A stretch of DNA of 64,000 nt. It comes from Maea johnstoni (taxonomy: Eukaryota; Annelida; Polychaeta; Spionida; Magelonidae). Positions within the stretch are counted from its first letter, which is position 1, and the number at the start of each line of letters is the position of its first letter. The translations under genes and the position numbers were made by a program. The stretch is taken from NCBI GenBank assembly GCA_963942565.1, contig OZ012693.1, forward strand, positions 3,295,038-3,359,037, given 5' to 3'. Shown piece by piece: positions 13,650 through 23,714 of this stretch. A model generated the notes under the pieces. That model saw nothing but the letters and a program-made list of their open reading frames with translations. It was not told the origin of the DNA and did no database searches.

Positions 13650-13835
13650 AGCAGAGGAGAGGGTTGCTAATCCTATTGTGGCTCTACTATAACAGCGGAT
13701 GCCAGAGGAGCATTGCCACAGGAGATGATTGGCCGGAATAAATAGGATTTCTGCTGACACTGTAATAATTGAGGCAATCAGTCTGATGACCACTCGCCCA
13801 CTCTTCACCTGATTAGGACAGATGAGGAGGCCTTA
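13650..13835. other. Conserved intronic block, copy A
   Basis: Matches 50261-50450 much better than the flanks do. Contains paired TAATCCTATTGTGG-like and CTGATTAGGACAG motifs. Not coding by frame. A candidate regulatory element of MOB2, unproven. Confidence 0.4.
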
Positions 13836-13842
13836 TAATTAA

Positions 13843-14047
13843 CCATTCAAATGCTAAGGCTACTTTCGTCCAAACCGTAAGGATGGAAAGACTTAAGAAA
13901 AACATCTAAACCCTGTCATGGTGGTATTCATTGGAAAGCTCTCACTGAGTACTCTCAGATGAGTACCCATGTGCCAGGGTTTCAGTCATTTTTCAGCTTT
14001 TTTGTATCATTTTCATTTGGCAAAATTAGCCACCAGTAGCATAAGGG
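13843..14047 (-). mobile_element. piggyBac-like MITE, family 1
   Basis: TTAA at 13839 and 14048, minus orientation, shared with copy B (50456). Confidence 0.8.
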
Positions 14048-14430
14048 TTAAGCGTCAGCCCACTGCCTCTGGCAAGCACACAAATATCTTGTAACAATAG
14101 TAGAGCCCATCTTGTTAATGACTAAGAACCCACCTTTTACCTTATTGGGTCAGGCCAAAGGTCTTTAACTTGAGAGTCAGCCCAAAAGCTTTGACCAATG
14201 TCCAAAATCTTGTAATAACACAAGCAATCTCTTTAATAATCATTTGACAACCCTTCATCTTTTTAGGTTATACTAATGGTCCGTGTACTTAGGAGTTGTC
14301 TCAATGGCATTGATGAATACAAAAATATCTTTCTTGATTGAACGTCCTGTTGTGTTTACCAATCCCTCTTTTAAACTTTTTTCAAAAATTACTCAACCAG
14401 GTGATATATGTTTAAAGATGTCAGGCCATG

Positions 14431-14583
14431 CAGGGTCTGACACTTAGATTTCAGGCTAGGGGCCCGAAAAGGTCTTTCGATAAAAATTCAAGGTCAAGAA
14501 CAGGATTTCTGGTTATTTTTCATACAATTTTGGGCAAAATCTAGGGGCATATGCCCCCGGGCCCCTGGGAAAGTTGAACCCTG
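14431..14583 (+). mobile_element. CAGGG-ended MITE with 5-bp target duplication
   Basis: Starts CAGGGTCTGACACTT and ends AAGTTGAACCCTG, flanked by CCATG on both sides. The 5-bp duplication also flanks the sister copy at 59320. This fits a hAT-like group making 5-bp rather than 8-bp duplications. Confidence 0.8.
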
Positions 14584-14639
14584 CCATGGGTGCACTCCAG
14601 GTGCAAAACAGGATAAGAAACAATTCTTTTTTCTAATGT

Positions 14640-14970
14640 GGAAAAGACATTCACTCCCTTTCTCAGAAGAGCAGTTTAAGGACCTTACTCAATGGAGGGT
14701 TACAAGTCTCTCCTAATTCTTGTTAACTGCCTCATAGTTTCTTGCCCCTGTGCTTTTGTGTCAGCTCACCCGCTAAAACACATTAACAACGTATCCCGGC
14801 CCCTGCCTTTCACATCACCATGTCGCAGGGCCGTGGGCATGACGTACGCTCAGTGGCAAAGAAGTATTAGCGTAGATTACCATAGTCCAGTGGACACCCG
14901 TCAATACAGAGGGTGTCTCAAATTTCCTGCTTTGCTGGGCGCATCAGTTAAACAAACTGAAAAACTTTAA
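14640..14970. other. Conserved intronic block, copy A
   Basis: Only about five substitutions separate this from 51510-51840, and there are no microsatellites. An open frame starting MEGYKSLLILVNCLI resembles a signal peptide, but its end differs between copies and no splice logic or family match supports a gene. A conserved regulatory block is the better reading. Confidence 0.4.
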
Positions 14971-15033
14971 GAATCTACAAATGGACCCGTTTTTGGATAT
15001 TGAATGTTTGAGTTTAGGAAAGTAAAACCTAAA

Positions 15034-15348
15034 GGTAAAGGTATTCCGTTTATAGTCTTGTATCCACCGAAGCGCTCACACGACCCTCCTCCCCTAGCAG
15101 GCACTGTACACACGGAAACCATTTCAATCCCCCAGGGGATATTCCAGAGTAACTGGCAGCATATAGCGCACACGCGCTAAGCACTGCCTTATGAATGCTA
15201 GGTACCTATTTTGCAGCTGGGTAGACTGAAGCAACATGGAATAAACTGTCTTGCCTAAGGACAGACCAAAGTGCCCTGGCCGTGAATCGAACCAGCGACC
15301 CTCTGATTACTAGTCCGACACCTAACCAACTGAGCTACTTTATCCCCT
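15034..15348 (-). mobile_element. tRNA-headed SINE, copy A only
   Basis: On the minus strand it starts GGGGATAAAGTAGCTCAGTT, giving an A box, and has GGTTCGATTC as B box. The head resembles a tRNA with an AGT anticodon region. A body with GTCCTTAGGCAAGACA and GGTACCTAGCATTC follows, then a short CCTTTA repeat tail. AACCTAAA flanks both ends (15026 and 15349). Copy B has the empty site (near 51900). Recent insertion. Confidence 0.9.
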
Positions 15349-15735
15349 AACCTAAAACTAAAACAAAATACAAAATACATTCTAAACCTGAAATCAACCA
15401 GGAGAACAGAAAACAACATATGTCGCCAAAAAGTGTCACTTATTTTGATCAAATGTTGTATAGATTGGTAATTGTTAAAATGTCCTCCATCATGAAATTA
15501 AGGGTGACCCCAACACACTCTCTTACCATATTATGTCAAAAAGACAGACCCAACATGACCATGGACCTTATTCTATAGGTTACTAAACCTATTTCATAGG
15601 AAAGACTAATACAACAGGACCTATCGCCACATTTCTTATAAAGGATTGGCCTAGCATGACTACCCACTGTATTTCAAAGGGAAGACCAAACCCAACACAA
15701 CTACCATATCTCACAAGGATGGCAGACCCAACAAG

Positions 15736-15897
15736 ACTCCTTACCATATTTGGTAAGGAAGACAGACTCCTTACCATATTTGGTAGGGAAGACATATTCC
15801 TTACCATATTTGGTAGGTAAGACATACTTACCATATTTGTAGGAAGACAGACTCCCTACCATATTATGTAGGGGAGACTTAAATATGGAATACTTAC
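15736..15897 (-). repeat. Exon-edge minisatellite with four in-frame decoy 5' splice sites (copy A)
   Basis: Tandem units of about 30 bp, each repeating the end of the neighbouring MOB2 exon (coding VFPTKYG or a variant) plus its GTAAG donor. Last exonic bases of the candidate extended exons are 15832, 15805, 15775 and 15745, that is 66, 93, 123 and 153 nt beyond the true exon end at 15898. All are multiples of three. The reading frame from the exon stays open across the array. One intermediate unit is degenerate. Using these donors would add 22, 31, 41 or 51 residues to the MOB core loop; usage is not proven. Confidence 0.85.
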
Positions 15898-16022
15898 CAT
15901 ATTTGGTAGGGAAGACAGACTCCTCATTGATAATTTTCTGTATAAATGACATCACATAGTCAATATATTGTGGAGCTGCAACCTTGCATTTTTTATTCTT
16001 TTCATCTAACCATAGATATTGT
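15898..16022 (-). CDS. MOB2: MOB2 exon (central MOB core), copy A
   Basis: 125-bp exon, acceptor TGTTTTCAG beside 16022, donor TATG|GTAAGTAT beside 15898. It encodes QYLWLDEKNKK, AAPQYIDYVM and NEESVFPTKYG, matching the MOB2 segment usually written WYDE...APQYVDFVM...DVFPTKYG. It is identical to copy B by my reading. The last ~17 bases plus the donor have been copied repeatedly into the following intron (15736-15897), giving a ladder of in-frame candidate donors. Intron to the last exon: 3615 bp, phase 1. Confidence 0.93.
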
Positions 16023-16536
16023 CTGAAAACAGAAAAAAGACATTCAAAACGTGGCAAATATATCTAACATTAAAGTAGGGTATTCGACAAGGTGACAGTA
16101 ACAGGTAAAACTTAAAAAGTCTGTTTACAATATACTCTACAGTTGGAAATTCATTAAACTTGCATTAGCTATCATTATCAGATCCCTTTTGAAAATCCAA
16201 AATGAAATAGGGGGTCACCAGTCATACCGTCTATATATGTGGCGCCAAAGTCGCACTAAATTTGCATATTTCACATTCAAAATTGAAAGTCCATTTTACA
16301 AATACCCCACAGTTAGAATTTCCTAAAATATTTAGAATATTTTTCAAAACATACCATGTTTGGCACCTACTTAGATTAATGAATTACTCCCTCCATGCAT
16401 ACTGTTTACTCGAAAAGGTGTATCTGAATCAATGACGCTTTTGAATATAACTTAGAAATAAACAAAGAATTCACTAAATATTCAAAGGAGAGGTGTACTT
16501 TGAGTTCTTATAAACAGGCTCCCATTAAATATTCAA

Positions 16537-16703
16537 CCCTGATGCTGCTGGTGGCTAATATGGCCAATACAAAATGGTGCAAAAAAATGAAAAATTCCTC
16601 AAACCCTGGCACATGGGTATTCATCTAAGAGTACTCTGTGAGAGCTATCCAATGAATACCAACATGACAGGGTTTGAAGGTTTTCATAAATCTTAGCATT
16701 AGA
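16537..16703 (+). mobile_element. piggyBac-like MITE, family 1, right end lost
   Basis: Left end CCCTGATGCTGCTGG, stops after the TCTTAGCATT motif. Same truncation in copy B (53130). Confidence 0.7.
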
Positions 16704-17071
16704 AAAAAATATGTCTTTGTGAGAGACATCAGCAAGCAAGTCAGACCTATTTCGGCCGCTGAGTAGATGAATGGGTTACGAGTGAGAGTGATGTAGTAAT
16801 GGAGAGTTACCACAACTCAAAGCCGCACGCTGTCGACACCTCACAAAGCAAGCGACCAACCAACCACCCAACACGACTTTCTCAATGTCATTCAAGGTCA
16901 TCAGGGAAATCAAGCTAGGCTAAGGCAAGCACTCAAATGTATCAATGAAAAAATCTCTGCTATAACCCTTTTATTGTTAAATTTAGGATGCGAAATTTAA
17001 GATGGACAAGGGCTGAACTTTTCCCAGTGTTTCATCATTACCACCACAATTTCCCTGATATCCACATTTAA

Positions 17072-17203
17072 CCCACTTATGCTCAAGATTTCCTGTAGAA
17101 ATTGTCATCTGGATCTATGTTCTGATTTATGTTTATCTTTCAATATTTTTGCTATTTCACAAAAGTTGTGAGGATGCTTTTGGTTGCTGCAAGTATTAAT
17201 GGG
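17072..17203 (+). mobile_element. Second-family TTAA MITE, internally deleted
   Basis: Starts CCCACTTATGCTCAAG after TTAA and ends AGTATTAATGGG followed by ATAA. Shared with copy B (53652). Confidence 0.6.
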
Positions 17204-17365
17204 ATAAATCTTTTTATGATGTTGTAACAGCATTTTTCCAATTATTTTTGCTTAGGCAAAAGTTGGAGTCCAAGTTCAAAACCTCGGGTCTTTAAAGCAC
17301 CTTTCAGTGACAAGTTCATACATTTTAGGAAAGGGAAACAATTTTGTTGTAGACTGACTACTTAC

Positions 17366-17462
17366 GTATTTCCAGGGCCAGTCATGGCCGTACACTGTGA
17401 AGATGTACAAAACTCCGATATCGTGCCATAGAGAAGATTTATATGTTCAAAAAATGAGATTG
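17366..17462 (-). CDS. MOB2: MOB2 exon (zinc cysteines), copy A
   Basis: 97-bp exon with acceptor TTTTTCCAG beside 17462 and donor GTAAGT beside 17366. It encodes ISFFEHINLLYGTISEFC followed by TSSQC, the MOB signature in which two cysteines (C73 and C78, CX4C) bind the structural zinc. The flanking phases (1 in, 2 out) join it exactly to the neighbouring exons. One base differs from copy B (TCA/TCG serine). The family assignment rests on ISEFC and the HIN(L)xY motif shared by MOB2 proteins. Confidence 0.92.
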
Positions 17463-17664
17463 CTGGAAAAATAAAGAGAAAAGCATTTTAAACAGATATT
17501 TCCATGGTATAGAATGACACATACATTTCATTAGGATAGAAGCACAAATAGAAAGAAAGACTTTTAGTGCAATTTCAATTTGTCCATCAAAATTCTCCTT
17601 AAGGATGCTTATACAAAGAGACATGGCAAAGCCTCAAATGGTCAAGCCTTTTTCAGCTCCTTAA

Positions 17665-17868
17665 CCCTTATGCTGCTGTTAGCCAATTCAACCAATACGA
17701 AATGATGCAAAAAAGCTAAAAATAACTGAAACCCTGGCACATAGGTAGTCATCTGAGACTTTTCAGCGAGAGCTTTCCAATGAATACCAATATGAAAGGG
17801 TTTAGTTGTTTTTCAAAAGTCTTTGCGTCCTTGTGCTTTGGATGAAAGTAGCCTCAGCAATGGAAGGG
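17665..17868 (+). mobile_element. piggyBac-like MITE, family 1
   Basis: TTAA at 17661 and 17869. Lies in the intron between the first two visible MOB2 exons. Confidence 0.82.
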
Positions 17869-18001
17869 TTAAGCCATAAATTGTTTGATATGGGGTTTAC
17901 AAGATAAATTAACATCATACGCTCCAAAGATTACCTAAGTACAATCAGAATAGATATATATAATGACAAAAAATAGGGGCAAATTTGGCGATGATACTTA
18001 C

Positions 18002-18165
18002 TATGTGTTGCCAGCCATTCATTGCTATCTAGGTCTGGGGGTAGTTCTACTAATGTTTCTAGGTCTGCGTCTGTTATTCTGTCCCTGATGAAGTCTTCCT
18101 CTAGGTATTGTTTGTATTCGTCGGCGATGGGAGTAGGAGAGTCCTTTTCCTTCCGTCTGCCTTTC
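18002..18165 (-). CDS. MOB2: MOB2 exon (linker and start of MOB core), copy A
   Basis: First recognisable exon of MOB2, the non-catalytic partner that binds NDR/LATS-family kinases. It is 164 bp, with an acceptor read on the minus strand as TTTTTCAG next to 18165 and a donor GTAAGT ending at 18001. It encodes a basic KGRRKEK stretch, an acidic linker, then LPPDLDSNEWLATH, the conserved MOB start (vertebrate MOB2 has a similar NEWLAxNT run). It begins with one base of a split codon, so an upstream exon must exist; none is recognisable up to the gap. One base differs from copy B, synonymous. Intron to the next exon: 539 bp, phase 1. Confidence 0.9.
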
Positions 18166-18202
18166 CTGAAAAATACAAACACAATGATCAGATGTGGTGA
18201 TG

Positions 18203-18366
18203 ATTGATATATGGGCAATAAACATTACTATTACAATTACAATTGAACAGAGCTTAATATGCTGTCACCAGGGCCAGGACTAGCATTAGGGACCTCAGGC
18301 CACCCATACTGGTGAGAGATGGTAGAGGGTTGAAAAATACAAAGACAATGATCAGATGTGGCGATA
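18203..18366. other. A-only ~160-bp insertion/duplication beside a MOB2 exon
   Basis: The stretch GAAAAATACAAA...ATGATCAGATGTGG just upstream of the exon acceptor appears again at 18335-18362. Copy B has only one copy (54907-54940). The second copy has lost the AG of the acceptor. Confidence 0.6.
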
Positions 18367-18441
18367 GAGTGCTGCTGGTGGTGGTGGTGAGAAATGGGAA
18401 GAAATCTTTTTAAAAAATAAGAAAAGAAAAGAAAATGTTAA

Positions 18442-18621
18442 CCCTTATGCTCCTAAGTTGGCAAATACAAAATAATGCAAAAATCCTGAAAAATCACTGA
18501 AACCCAGGCATATGGGTACTCAGGGCTATCCAATGAGTACCAACATGATAGGGTTTAGATGGTTTTCAAAAATCTTTGCGTTTTTGTGCATTGGATGAAT
18601 GTAGCCTTAGCATTGGAAGGG
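18442..18621 (+). mobile_element. piggyBac-like MITE, family 1
   Basis: TTAA at 18438 and 18622. Shorter by about 18 bp than the copy B version. Confidence 0.8.
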
Positions 18622-18956
18622 TTAAATGCCTAGCTTTGATCATGACGCATTCTTGACCAATGTGGAAGATGTAGAGCATTTAATCATTTTTATCAAATAA
18701 AACAAATTAAAGGGAAAGAAGTGCTTTGTGAGCATATTCTTGTAAAAATATTGGAAAAGATAGATAATCATGCCAAACAAAAACAGTGGGTTCTCACTTG
18801 TCTGTGTAGAGATAATACTGCAATTAAAACAGTTAGCCCCTGATTCAACTCAGAAGCCATCCTTCCACACAATCATCAAACCTTAAATCCCTCCATTACT
18901 CATAGATCCCCTTGGTTACGTAATGCTGAAAGTGGCACGTCAACTACCATTACTAA

Positions 18957-19054
18957 CCCTATAATGCTGCTGGCGGCTAATACGGCCATTACAAAATGAT
19001 GCAAAAACCCAAAATCTTTGCATCCTTGTGCTTTGGATGAAAGCATTGGAAGGG
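18957..19054 (+). mobile_element. piggyBac-like MITE, family 1, large internal deletion
   Basis: Only ~98 bp, joining the left third directly to the AATCTTTGCATCC motif. Copy B (55565) retains a near full-length version, so the deletion happened on the A lineage. Confidence 0.78.
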
Positions 19055-19884
19055 TTAGCACTTACAACTTCAACTGACATATATTGGGGACTATGATATA
19101 TACCTTTATATGCATTCACATAAAAGAATTTATAGCAGAAAATTAATTAACCATATCTGATATAAGGAATTCTTTATTTAATGTCATTTGTTACCTACAT
19201 TGAGGCATGACATGATCAGCCAGGTGTAACTGTGGAGGAAACTCAAGTACCCAGGGAACCCCCCCCCCCCCCCTTACACCAGAGACATACACACATACTA
19301 CTTATATCATCCATTCTCCCACCTTACACCAAGTCACTGGCCATGCATCTTTCTCACATGTACCCAACCAATAGATGACAACCAAGGGAAAGGAAATGGG
19401 GAAAAATGAGCATTGCAATATACCCTTAACCAAACATTACTGAAATGAAACATTGTATAATTGTTTATCCTGGGAGGTGGCCAGCTCTCTTGGCCATCTA
19501 AAGTTCTGGAAAATGTCTGTCTAGGAATACTCAATACTGTACTTTGTGTGGTAAGTATAATGTACTGTGGTAAGTATAACTAACTGTTAGTCAAGTAGAA
19601 AACATACCTCACTAGCCAAATACAGTGAATGGATTATTGTGTAGATCAGAACTTAAAATGTGTATGTCTTATGTAAATTGCTTCATTGAAGTCAATTCAT
19701 ATACACACCGGCATTTTGATAAAACAATTATAACTTAAAATATAACAGCTGTTCCTTTGTACTTTGATTGCTCAATTTAAAAAATTCTTCAAACTTATAT
19801 AGGTTCAAAGTTTGAATTTTTGCTGGGCTTCCAAAAGGGGGTATAAACTAAATATGTCAAGAAGATGCTTATAAGTATGCAGAC

Positions 19885-20240
19885 CACTGTGTATGAAGTC
19901 AAGAGAGAGCTCGCTGGCATAGCTGTGGACCAAAGACATAGAGCTGCCACATGACTTATAATCAAGACAATTTCTAGTCATGAGGCCCATTCTGCGTAAC
20001 TCCATTCCGCGCTGATTTGCGGCTAACATATTGTATCACTCGGCCATTCACCCAGGCCCTGCAGACCAATAAGGCTACGCGGCACCCCTATTCATCCAGT
20101 TAACAGATCACATGAAATTGTTCCGTAACTGCCAGTGAACAATCAGGAACAGGAATTTCATAGCAGAATCTATTGAACTGTGTCACCCACCCTTGCAGCA
20201 GGGCTTACATTCAGAGCTGCAGAAATATGGAAACATGTAG
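19885..20240. other. Conserved block upstream of visible MOB2 exons, copy A
   Basis: About seven substitutions and one indel against 57300-57650 over ~360 bp, with much poorer flanks. No splice sites or frame. Contains GAACAATC and CCGCGCTGATTTGC motifs. Candidate enhancer or promoter-proximal element. Confidence 0.4.
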
Positions 20241-20915
20241 CCTACCCTTTCATGTATCCTGATTTTGGGAAAATGCTCTGGTTACAAAAATAAAGCCAAA
20301 ATGTCATCTGTTTTTTATGCTGCGGGCAGGGATGGGTTTGGATAGCAGGTCATATAGCGTTGTACGGTTTCTGCCAAGCTACAACCATGGATAATATCAA
20401 CTATCCATTCAGCAACCACTTCAATAGTTATTGACGAAGATGATAAAATGATATCTAGAGCCAGTCACTATCAATTTAAGTGCTGTTTTAATAGCAATTA
20501 TGTACAGCCAGCAGTTAGGTATATCACTGGTGTATACAACATATTGTATAGATATTTCAGGCTGCATGAGATTTCTATGAATTTGCTAAATTGTCTGAGA
20601 AATATTTCCTTACTGAGATATCAATACACATGCACATTCGTTAAATGAAATTCATGCAATTATCAATGCCGGTTATGTGGTTTCATTCTGTTTATGTTCA
20701 GGGTAAATCCTACGGCTTCCAAAGCTGCTGCTGCCATTACTTACATTTGTAAGTCAAAATAAAGTTTCAAATTCCAGAAAATGAGTGTATTTAGCATATA
20801 TAAACATATTGGCATAATCTGTCTGTGTCTCTCTAGTCCTCTCTCTGCCTCACTCTGTCTGTCTGTCTCTCTCTTTTTCTCTCTCTCTCCTTTTTCTCTC
20901 TCTCTTTTTCTCTCT

Positions 20916-21025
<110 letters not shown>

Positions 21026-21855
21026 TACTGTTTGTCTGTCTCTATCTTTTTGACTGTGTATCTCCTTCTCTGTGTCTGTTTCTATCTGTCCATCTGTCTC
21101 TCTCTCCCTGTCTTTCTCTCAAATGAATAAGTAAATGATCTCTACTATAGAGAGAGCTTGCATTCAGTGCATTCTACTCTACCTGTCCAGTAGTTTTTTT
21201 GCTGAGGAGCTGAGAGTTGATCACGAAGAGGGAGGAGGAGAGGAGGAGTGTTTTGTCTGGGTACGTTTCCATCAAGCACAGTAGTGTCATGAGCTGCCGG
21301 GGAATGAATCAGGAAGGAGACTGAGTCATATCAAATACTCCAACATTTACTCACGCCCAGGCTTCTAAGGCTTCTCAGGAAATGAAGAAATCTGCCTCAT
21401 CTAGATGTCAGTGTTAAAAAACAATATCAGACTGGCAGGGAAAGAGATGTAGGCCAGAGAACACTCAATATATAGGGACTGGCACCTTTAAAATGTTCAC
21501 TACTGTATACAGCTTTAATTTGGAGTGCTTAAATTTTGCTTAACCTTTACAGCCCTGCTGGAGGATATTGGTGCTACTTTAAACTTGCACATTCAAGCAC
21601 TCAGCAAGACAAAGGTACAAAGCAGGATATATATTTGAAGGATGTTATTTTGGTGCTATCATGGGGAGCATGAAAATAGCGAAAATTAAATGCCTGTAAA
21701 AAATACCAGCTATACGTACAGTATTTGATAGAGGCATTTCCATGATTTATACCAAAACTTAACCAATATTTTAACCAATAATGCCGGCCTCCTATAGAAC
21801 TTATTTTGTTAAATTTCCCAATGTCAGCTTCAGAAATAGAGAATGTGCAGTATAA

Positions 21856-22054
21856 CCCTTCTGACGCTGATGCTACTTTCATCCAAAGCAAAAGGATGCA
21901 AAGATGTTTGAAAACCATCTAAACCCTGTCATGTGGGTATTCATTAGATAACTAGAGTACTCTCAGATGAAAACCCATATGCCAAGATTTCAGGCATTTT
22001 TCAGGTTTTTGCATCATTTAGTGTTGGCCAAATTAGCCACCAGCAGCGACAGGG
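21856..22054 (-). mobile_element. piggyBac-like MITE, family 1
   Basis: CCCTTCTGACGCTGATGC start and AGCAGCGACAGGG end; flanking TTAA mutated to ATAA on both sides in both copies. Confidence 0.72.
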
Positions 22055-22129
22055 ATAAATAGAGAACTGGCTTTGTGTGATGTCTGGGTAGCAGTTAAAT
22101 GAATTTCATACTTTTTAGCAGTACTTAAG

Positions 22130-22181
22130 CAGGGTCTGACACTTAGATTTCAGACTAGGGACCCGAAAAGGTATTTTGATA
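22130..22181 (+). mobile_element. CAGGG-ended MITE cut by the gap
   Basis: First 52 bp of the element complete at 59320-59505. The rest is in the N run. Confidence 0.8.
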
Positions 22182-22381
22182 NNNNNNNNNNNNNNNNNNN
22201 NNNNNNNNNNNNNNNNNNNNNNNNNNNNNNNNNNNNNNNNNNNNNNNNNNNNNNNNNNNNNNNNNNNNNNNNNNNNNNNNNNNNNNNNNNNNNNNNNNNN
22301 NNNNNNNNNNNNNNNNNNNNNNNNNNNNNNNNNNNNNNNNNNNNNNNNNNNNNNNNNNNNNNNNNNNNNNNNNNNNNNNNN
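22182..22381. other. Assembly gap, exactly 200 N
   Basis: A run of 200 N, a typical fixed-size placeholder between contigs. The left contig breaks inside a CAGGG-ended MITE (22130) whose complete counterpart is at 59320-59505. The sequence right of the gap does not continue the homology with copy B, so the two flanks are not simply the two sides of a short missing piece. Confidence 0.98.
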
Positions 22382-22489
22382 AATGACATTTTTAGGCTTT
22401 AAAAGCATGAATGGGTAAACCTATTTAAATAAGTGCAGACTATATTTGACTGAGTGACCTGTAGGTTTGGTTAGACCTTTCCTATTTAA

Positions 22490-22690
22490 CCCATTCACTC
22501 TCTGAGGTACTTTGGAAAGTATCGTCTGCTACTCTCATACTTTTGAAAATAACTTGGGTATAAAGCTTAAGTTCACAAAATATTTGAAGGAGAGTTGATA
22601 TTTTTCCTCTGATCAACATTTCTCCTTCAAATGTTTTTTCAGAAAATGCTTCTGTAGGTAAGATATTTACCAAATCGTCAGGCTCGTTTT
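22490..22690 (-). mobile_element. Second-family TTAA MITE, diverged
   Basis: CCCATTCACTCTCTGAGG after TTAA, with the TTTGAAAATAACTTGGG and AATATTTGAAGGAGAG body motifs of the family. Right end unclear. Confidence 0.5.
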
Positions 22691-22779
22691 GGCCACTTTG
22701 AATAAGTGTCATTTATTCCTAGATACAATCTTGACATGTGCTGTCTGGACCTGAGATACTTTTGAAAATAATTTAAATC

Positions 22780-22913
22780 ATGTGTGTATTCATTAGAAAG
22801 CTCTCGCTCAGAGAGTACTGTCAGGTGAGTACCCATGTGCCAGGGTTTCAGTCATTTCCCAGCTTTATGTCATCATTTCATGTTGACCATATTAGCGACA
22901 AGCAGAGAAAGGG
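22780..22913 (-). mobile_element. piggyBac-like MITE, family 1, left part missing
   Basis: Retains the ATTCATTAGAAAGCTCTCGC, TGCCAGGGTTTCAGTC and AGCAGAGAAAGGG motifs. Confidence 0.65.
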
Positions 22914-23163
22914 TTACGTCATGATTGTAAAGCCCTGGACACACCTAATCTCGCCTTAGAGTGACATCATTACAGGAGACACAGGGGCGGATCCAGGGGG
23001 GTTTGAGGGGTTCGTCCAAACCCCCCCTGGCTGTGGAGTCATTTTGCACCACTACGCCACCTGTGGACCAACATCGGAACTAATTGTTTTAACAGCCTCG
23101 GCCACCAGTTCCAATCGTTTCCTGCCTTTTGTTTCGCCAGGCCTTGAGAAGGCAACAATGTGG

Positions 23164-23183
23164 TTAAAGGGGCCCTAAAGGCT
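23164..23183 (+). mobile_element. Possible terminus of a second TTAA/Kolobok-like element
   Basis: TTAAAGGGGCCCTAAAGG has the G-rich end after TTAA seen in the element at 25390. It lies 300 bp before the THAP fragment. No matching right end found, so this is only suggestive. Confidence 0.25.
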
Positions 23184-23483
23184 CACAAACATATCAGCTT
23201 ATATGAAAGTTATACACTTCAGGAACAGGATGCTACCATTCTTTTTCTCTCAGTGATCCCATGAGGGGAGATTTTTGCGTATTGTCATCCTCCTAGACAG
23301 CCTCTGCCAGCCACTGGGTGCGGCCATGTTTTTCAAGTGCTATCAGCTGTGACACAATCGGGTGGCAGGGATCACATCCTGTCTCCAAGCTAGCTACCTC
23401 TGGGCAGTGTATCTAACAGCAGTGCTCCTGACAAGAGCTCTCTGCATAAGTTGCATAAAAACGTATATATATCAAACAAGAAA

Positions 23484-23714
23484 ATGGTGAAATCATGTGC
23501 AGCAATTGGCTGTAAAAAAAGACACAGTAGTGGAGAAAGCTTTCATAGATTTCCTAGTTGTAAATTTAGACAAAAACAGTGGTTAGCATCCATGAAACTT
23601 TTAAACCCACCTGTCCTGAAGTATGCATATGTATGTTCAGACCACTTCACTGACGAGGATTATGTCAGGAATCACACACTGCAGTCAGGATTACTTCAGA
23701 GTACAGTTAACTAG
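23484..23714 (+). pseudogene. THAP zinc-finger fragment, probably transposon-derived
   Basis: 76 residues beginning MVKSCAAIGC. The THAP C2CH set is complete: C5, C10, C51 and H54, with HRFP, W33 and the CSDHF signature. The conserved AVPTIF box that ends the domain is absent: a TAG falls after LLQSTVN, and the same frame then reads VLKRDAF, which looks like the eroded end of the domain. An upstream in-frame ATG at 23451 exists, but the canonical THAP start is at 23484. THAP fingers bind transposon ends or act in host regulators. The Kolobok element 1.7 kb away makes a Kolobok remnant plausible; a separate host gene is less likely. Confidence 0.75.

Larger units (their letters stand above)
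16023..17365. other. MOB2 intron between central and zinc exons, copy A
   Basis: Holds a GGCGCCAAAGT(C/G)GCACTAAATTTGC segment near 16240. A related piece stands near 215 and 35928, outside the gene, showing a dispersed repeat. MITEs are listed separately. Confidence 0.55.

Noticed and set aside
14692-14970. Possible secreted 92-residue protein (signal-like N-terminus) in a MOB2 intron
   Set aside because: The C-terminus differs between copies, there is no family match and no splice evidence. Kept only as a conserved block.
21340-21430. Candidate upstream MOB2 exon ending at GTGAGTAA on the minus strand
   Set aside because: The frame has a stop, and the donor is lost in copy B (GTGATTAA).
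22115-22408. Open frames full of X
   Set aside because: They span the N gap.
22982-23034. GGGGCGGATCCAGGGGG-type MITE end (also near 4674 and 41283)
   Set aside because: Motif recurs, but no paired terminus or target duplication could be found, so it is not listed as an element.
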